A DNA stretch of 8,120 nucleotides, taken from positions 1 to 8,120 of the forward strand of contig JALNVJ010000064.1 of assembly GCA_023227645.1 (NCBI GenBank), written 5' to 3'. Below the pieces are notes generated by a model. The model searched no databases and was not told where the DNA came from. It worked only from the letters and a program-made list of their open reading frames with translations. Numbering within the stretch: the stretch's first letter is position 1; each line of letters starts with the position of its first letter. The stretch comes from Bacteroidales bacterium (GTDB lineage Bacteria; Bacteroidota; Bacteroidia; Bacteroidales; P3). The position numbers and the translations under genes were made by a program. This document shows, piece by piece, positions 7,113-8,120 of this stretch.

Positions 7113-7857
7113 GAAAATTATTTTTATTATCCTCTTATTTATTTCATTAAGTGCAATTTCTCAAGAAAAGCCAATGGTTGAATGGGTGAGAGTTGATGGT
7201 GGTAGTTTTATGATGGGCTGTGAAGAAACAGATAAGGACTGTTATCCTGATGAGCAGCCATTTCATAAGGTTAGTATAAAAACATTCCTAATCAGTAAAT
7301 ACGAGGTGACAGTTTCTGACTATAAACTATTTTGCTTAGCTACAGGTAAAAATATGCCAATTTCTCCATTATGGGGGCAAATAGACTCTCATCCAATTGT
7401 CTATATTTCATGGCAAGATGCAGTTGATTATGCAAAATGGGTTGGGGGACGTCTTCCAACTGAGGCAGAATGGGAATATGCAGCTAGAGGAGGGAATAAA
7501 TCAAAGGGATATATATTCTCTGGCAGTAATAATTATGATGAAGTGGGTTGGTGCTACGAAAACTCAAGCCTGCAAACACATTCAGTTGGAGAAAAATTAC
7601 CAAACGAATTAGGAATATATGATATGAGTGGAAATGTTTGGGAGTGGGTAAATGATAATTATGAAATATTCTACTATCAAGAAAGCCCTAGTTCTAATCC
7701 ACAAGGACCAAAACAAGGGCTTGGTAAATCAAATAGGGGAGGATGTTTTAATTTTGATTACAAACTAATGCGTACATCTCATCGTAGAGGCTCAGGCAAT
7801 GAAACTTTAGGTTTTGGAACAGGTTTCAGAATTGCTAAAGATGTTAAATCAAAATAA
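7105..7857 (+). CDS. Secreted FGE-sulfatase/SUMF1-fold protein, probably not a formylglycine generator
   Basis: This has 250 residues from the ATG at 7105; an in-frame TTG at 7096 would add three residues and is less likely. The signal peptide is at 1-20 (ISLSAISQ|EKP), with no lipobox. The SUMF1 fold fills the rest: VEWVRVDGGSFMMGC (25-39), FLISKYEVTVSDYKLF (61-76), PIVYISWQDAVDYAKW (97-112), GGRLPTEAEWEYAARGG (114-130), YDMSGNVWEWVND (172-184), RGGCF (211-215) and GFRI (240-243). True FGE has a copper-binding cysteine pair between the RGG and GFR motifs. Here that stretch (216-239) has no Cys, and the only nearby one is C214. Catalytic FGE activity is therefore unlikely, and no sulfatase gene is in view. 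The ATG overlaps the DUF4249 stop by 8 nt, suggesting translational coupling and a shared role in the envelope. The exact function is unknown. Confidence 0.88.
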   Translation: MTKKIIFIILLFISLSAISQEKPMVEWVRVDGGSFMMGCEETDKDCYPDEQPFHKVSIKTFLISKYEVTVSDYKLFCLATGKNMPISPLWGQIDSHPIVYISWQDAVDYAKWVGGRLPTEAEWEYAARGGNKSKGYIFSGSNNYDEVGWCYENSSLQTHSVGEKLPNELGIYDMSGNVWEWVNDNYEIFYYQESPSSNPQGPKQGLGKSNRGGCFNFDYKLMRTSHRRGSGNETLGFGTGFRIAKDVKSK

Positions 7858-7870
7858 GCTTTTTCTTCTT

Positions 7871-7907
7871 GTTTCATATTGTGAAAAAGATTAGGTTTTT
7901 ATGAAAC
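7871..7907 (+). terminator. Weak inverted repeat after the operon
   Basis: GTTTCAT (7871-7877) pairs perfectly with ATGAAAC (7901-7907) across 23 nt, with two more G-U pairs possible outside. A second option is CTTTTTC (7859-7865) with GAAAAAG (7883-7889). Sequence GGCGTTTTAATT follows the first. The stems are AT-rich and the T-run is short, so this is at best a weak stop for the operon that ends at 7857. Confidence 0.25.
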
Positions 7908-7949
7908 GGCGTTTTAATTGACTCAGATGAAATATTTGGGTATTAGTGT

Positions 7950-7964
7950 TATTTTTGCATAAAA
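7950..7964 (+). promoter_or_regulatory. Bacteroidota -7 promoter element, duplicate of the one at 951-965
   Basis: TATTTTTGCATAAAA contains TATTTTTG (7950-7957), matching TAnnTTTG, with the initiation point expected near 7963-7967. It is identical over 15 nt to the minus-strand element in front of the thioesterase gene. No clear -33 box lies at the usual distance; the nearest TTTG (7935-7938) is only 11 nt away. It would drive transcription rightwards into the repeat array or towards a gene beyond the window. TATTAGTG (7941-7948) and CACTAATA (7982-7989) form an 8-bp inverted repeat around it, which could be an operator. Confidence 0.45.
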
Positions 7965-8018
7965 AGGAGATTTGGAAAAAGCACTAATAGGTTATTATTT
8001 ATTAATCCAGTAAATCCT

Positions 8019-8051
8019 GATTCTGACTAAAAAAACGTACTCAGAATTTTT
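8019..8051 (+). terminator. Candidate terminator
   Basis: GATTCTGA (8019-8026) pairs with TCAGAATT (8041-8048) around a 14-nt A-rich loop; the outermost pair is G-T. The T-run 8047-8051 overlaps the end of the stem and runs into the repeat array. It could stop transcription from the promoter at 7950 or read-through from the operon. The large loop and short T-run keep confidence low. Confidence 0.3.
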
Positions 8052-8120
8052 CCTTAATAAAAAAAGATTTTTCCTTAATAAAAAAGTTTTTTTCCTTAAT
8101 ATAAATTTTTTTTTCCTTAA
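8046..8120. repeat. Tandem repeat with exact 21-bp period, at least 3.5 copies
   Basis: The core TTTTTCCTTAATA recurs with its CC pair at 8052, 8073, 8094 and 8115, each 21 bp apart. Units one and two (8046-8066, 8067-8087) differ only at the A-run end. Unit three (8088-8108) has a broken A-run (ATAAATTT). Unit four is cut by the window edge after CCTTAA. Each unit has a T-run before CC and an A-run after TTAATA, so T- and A-tracts alternate in near phase with two helical turns. The array may continue to the right. Its function is unknown; intrinsic DNA curvature is a reasonable inference. Confidence 0.85.

Noticed and set aside
7972..8013. 13-residue frame from TTG 7972 just after AAGGAG
   Set aside because: Only 2 nt separate AAGGAG from the TTG, too close for ribosome binding, and the peptide is very short with a rare start codon.
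8046..8120. CRISPR array
   Set aside because: The units are contiguous with a 21-bp period and no unique spacers, and no cas genes are nearby.

Overview
The window comes from an AT-rich member of the Bacteroidota, most likely Bacteroidales-like. The evidence is the 16S rRNA 3' end, signal peptides ending in 'SQE', promoter -7 elements of the TAnnTTTG type, start codons without Shine-Dalgarno sequences, and a TonB-dependent receptor with a carboxypeptidase-regulatory-like N-terminal domain next to a DUF4249 lipoprotein.

Layout. Positions 1 to about 90 are the 3' tail of a 16S rRNA gene. A roughly 106-nt spacer with several inverted repeats follows, then tRNA-Ile(GAT) at 197-270. Directly after the tRNA come two hairpins with T-tracts (273-294 and 311-348). 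No tRNA-Ala and no 23S rRNA follow; protein genes begin instead. This rRNA unit therefore looks split (16S unlinked from 23S/5S), unless the assembly is misjoined here. A hotdog-fold thioesterase gene lies on the minus strand (519-938). It is divergent from a plus-strand run of five closely packed genes: tadA (1014-1469), a long bifunctional RelA/SpoT homologue (1487-3724), a TonB-dependent outer-membrane receptor (3740-6121), a DUF4249 lipoprotein (6123-7112) and a secreted FGE/SUMF1-fold protein (7105-7857). Gaps are 17, 15 and 1 nt, and the last junction is an 8-nt overlap, so all five could share one transcript. The last 263 nt carry no gene. They hold a promoter-like element identical over 15 nt to the one in front of the thioesterase gene, a possible terminator, and a tandem array with an exact 21-bp period that runs off the window edge.

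How the genes may work together. TadA (wobble inosine in tRNA-Arg) and Rel ((p)ppGpp metabolism) are housekeeping functions of translation and its stress control. The last three genes form an envelope module: a TonB-driven outer-membrane channel, a probably surface-associated lipoprotein partner, and a periplasmic or exported SUMF-fold protein. That protein lacks the cysteine pair of true formylglycine-generating enzymes, so it is more likely a binding or structural component than a sulfatase activator. The substrate of the module cannot be read from the sequence. The points most worth a second look are the split rRNA unit, the translationally coupled receptor/DUF4249/SUMF-like trio behind rel, the 21-bp repeat, and the corrected thioesterase start.
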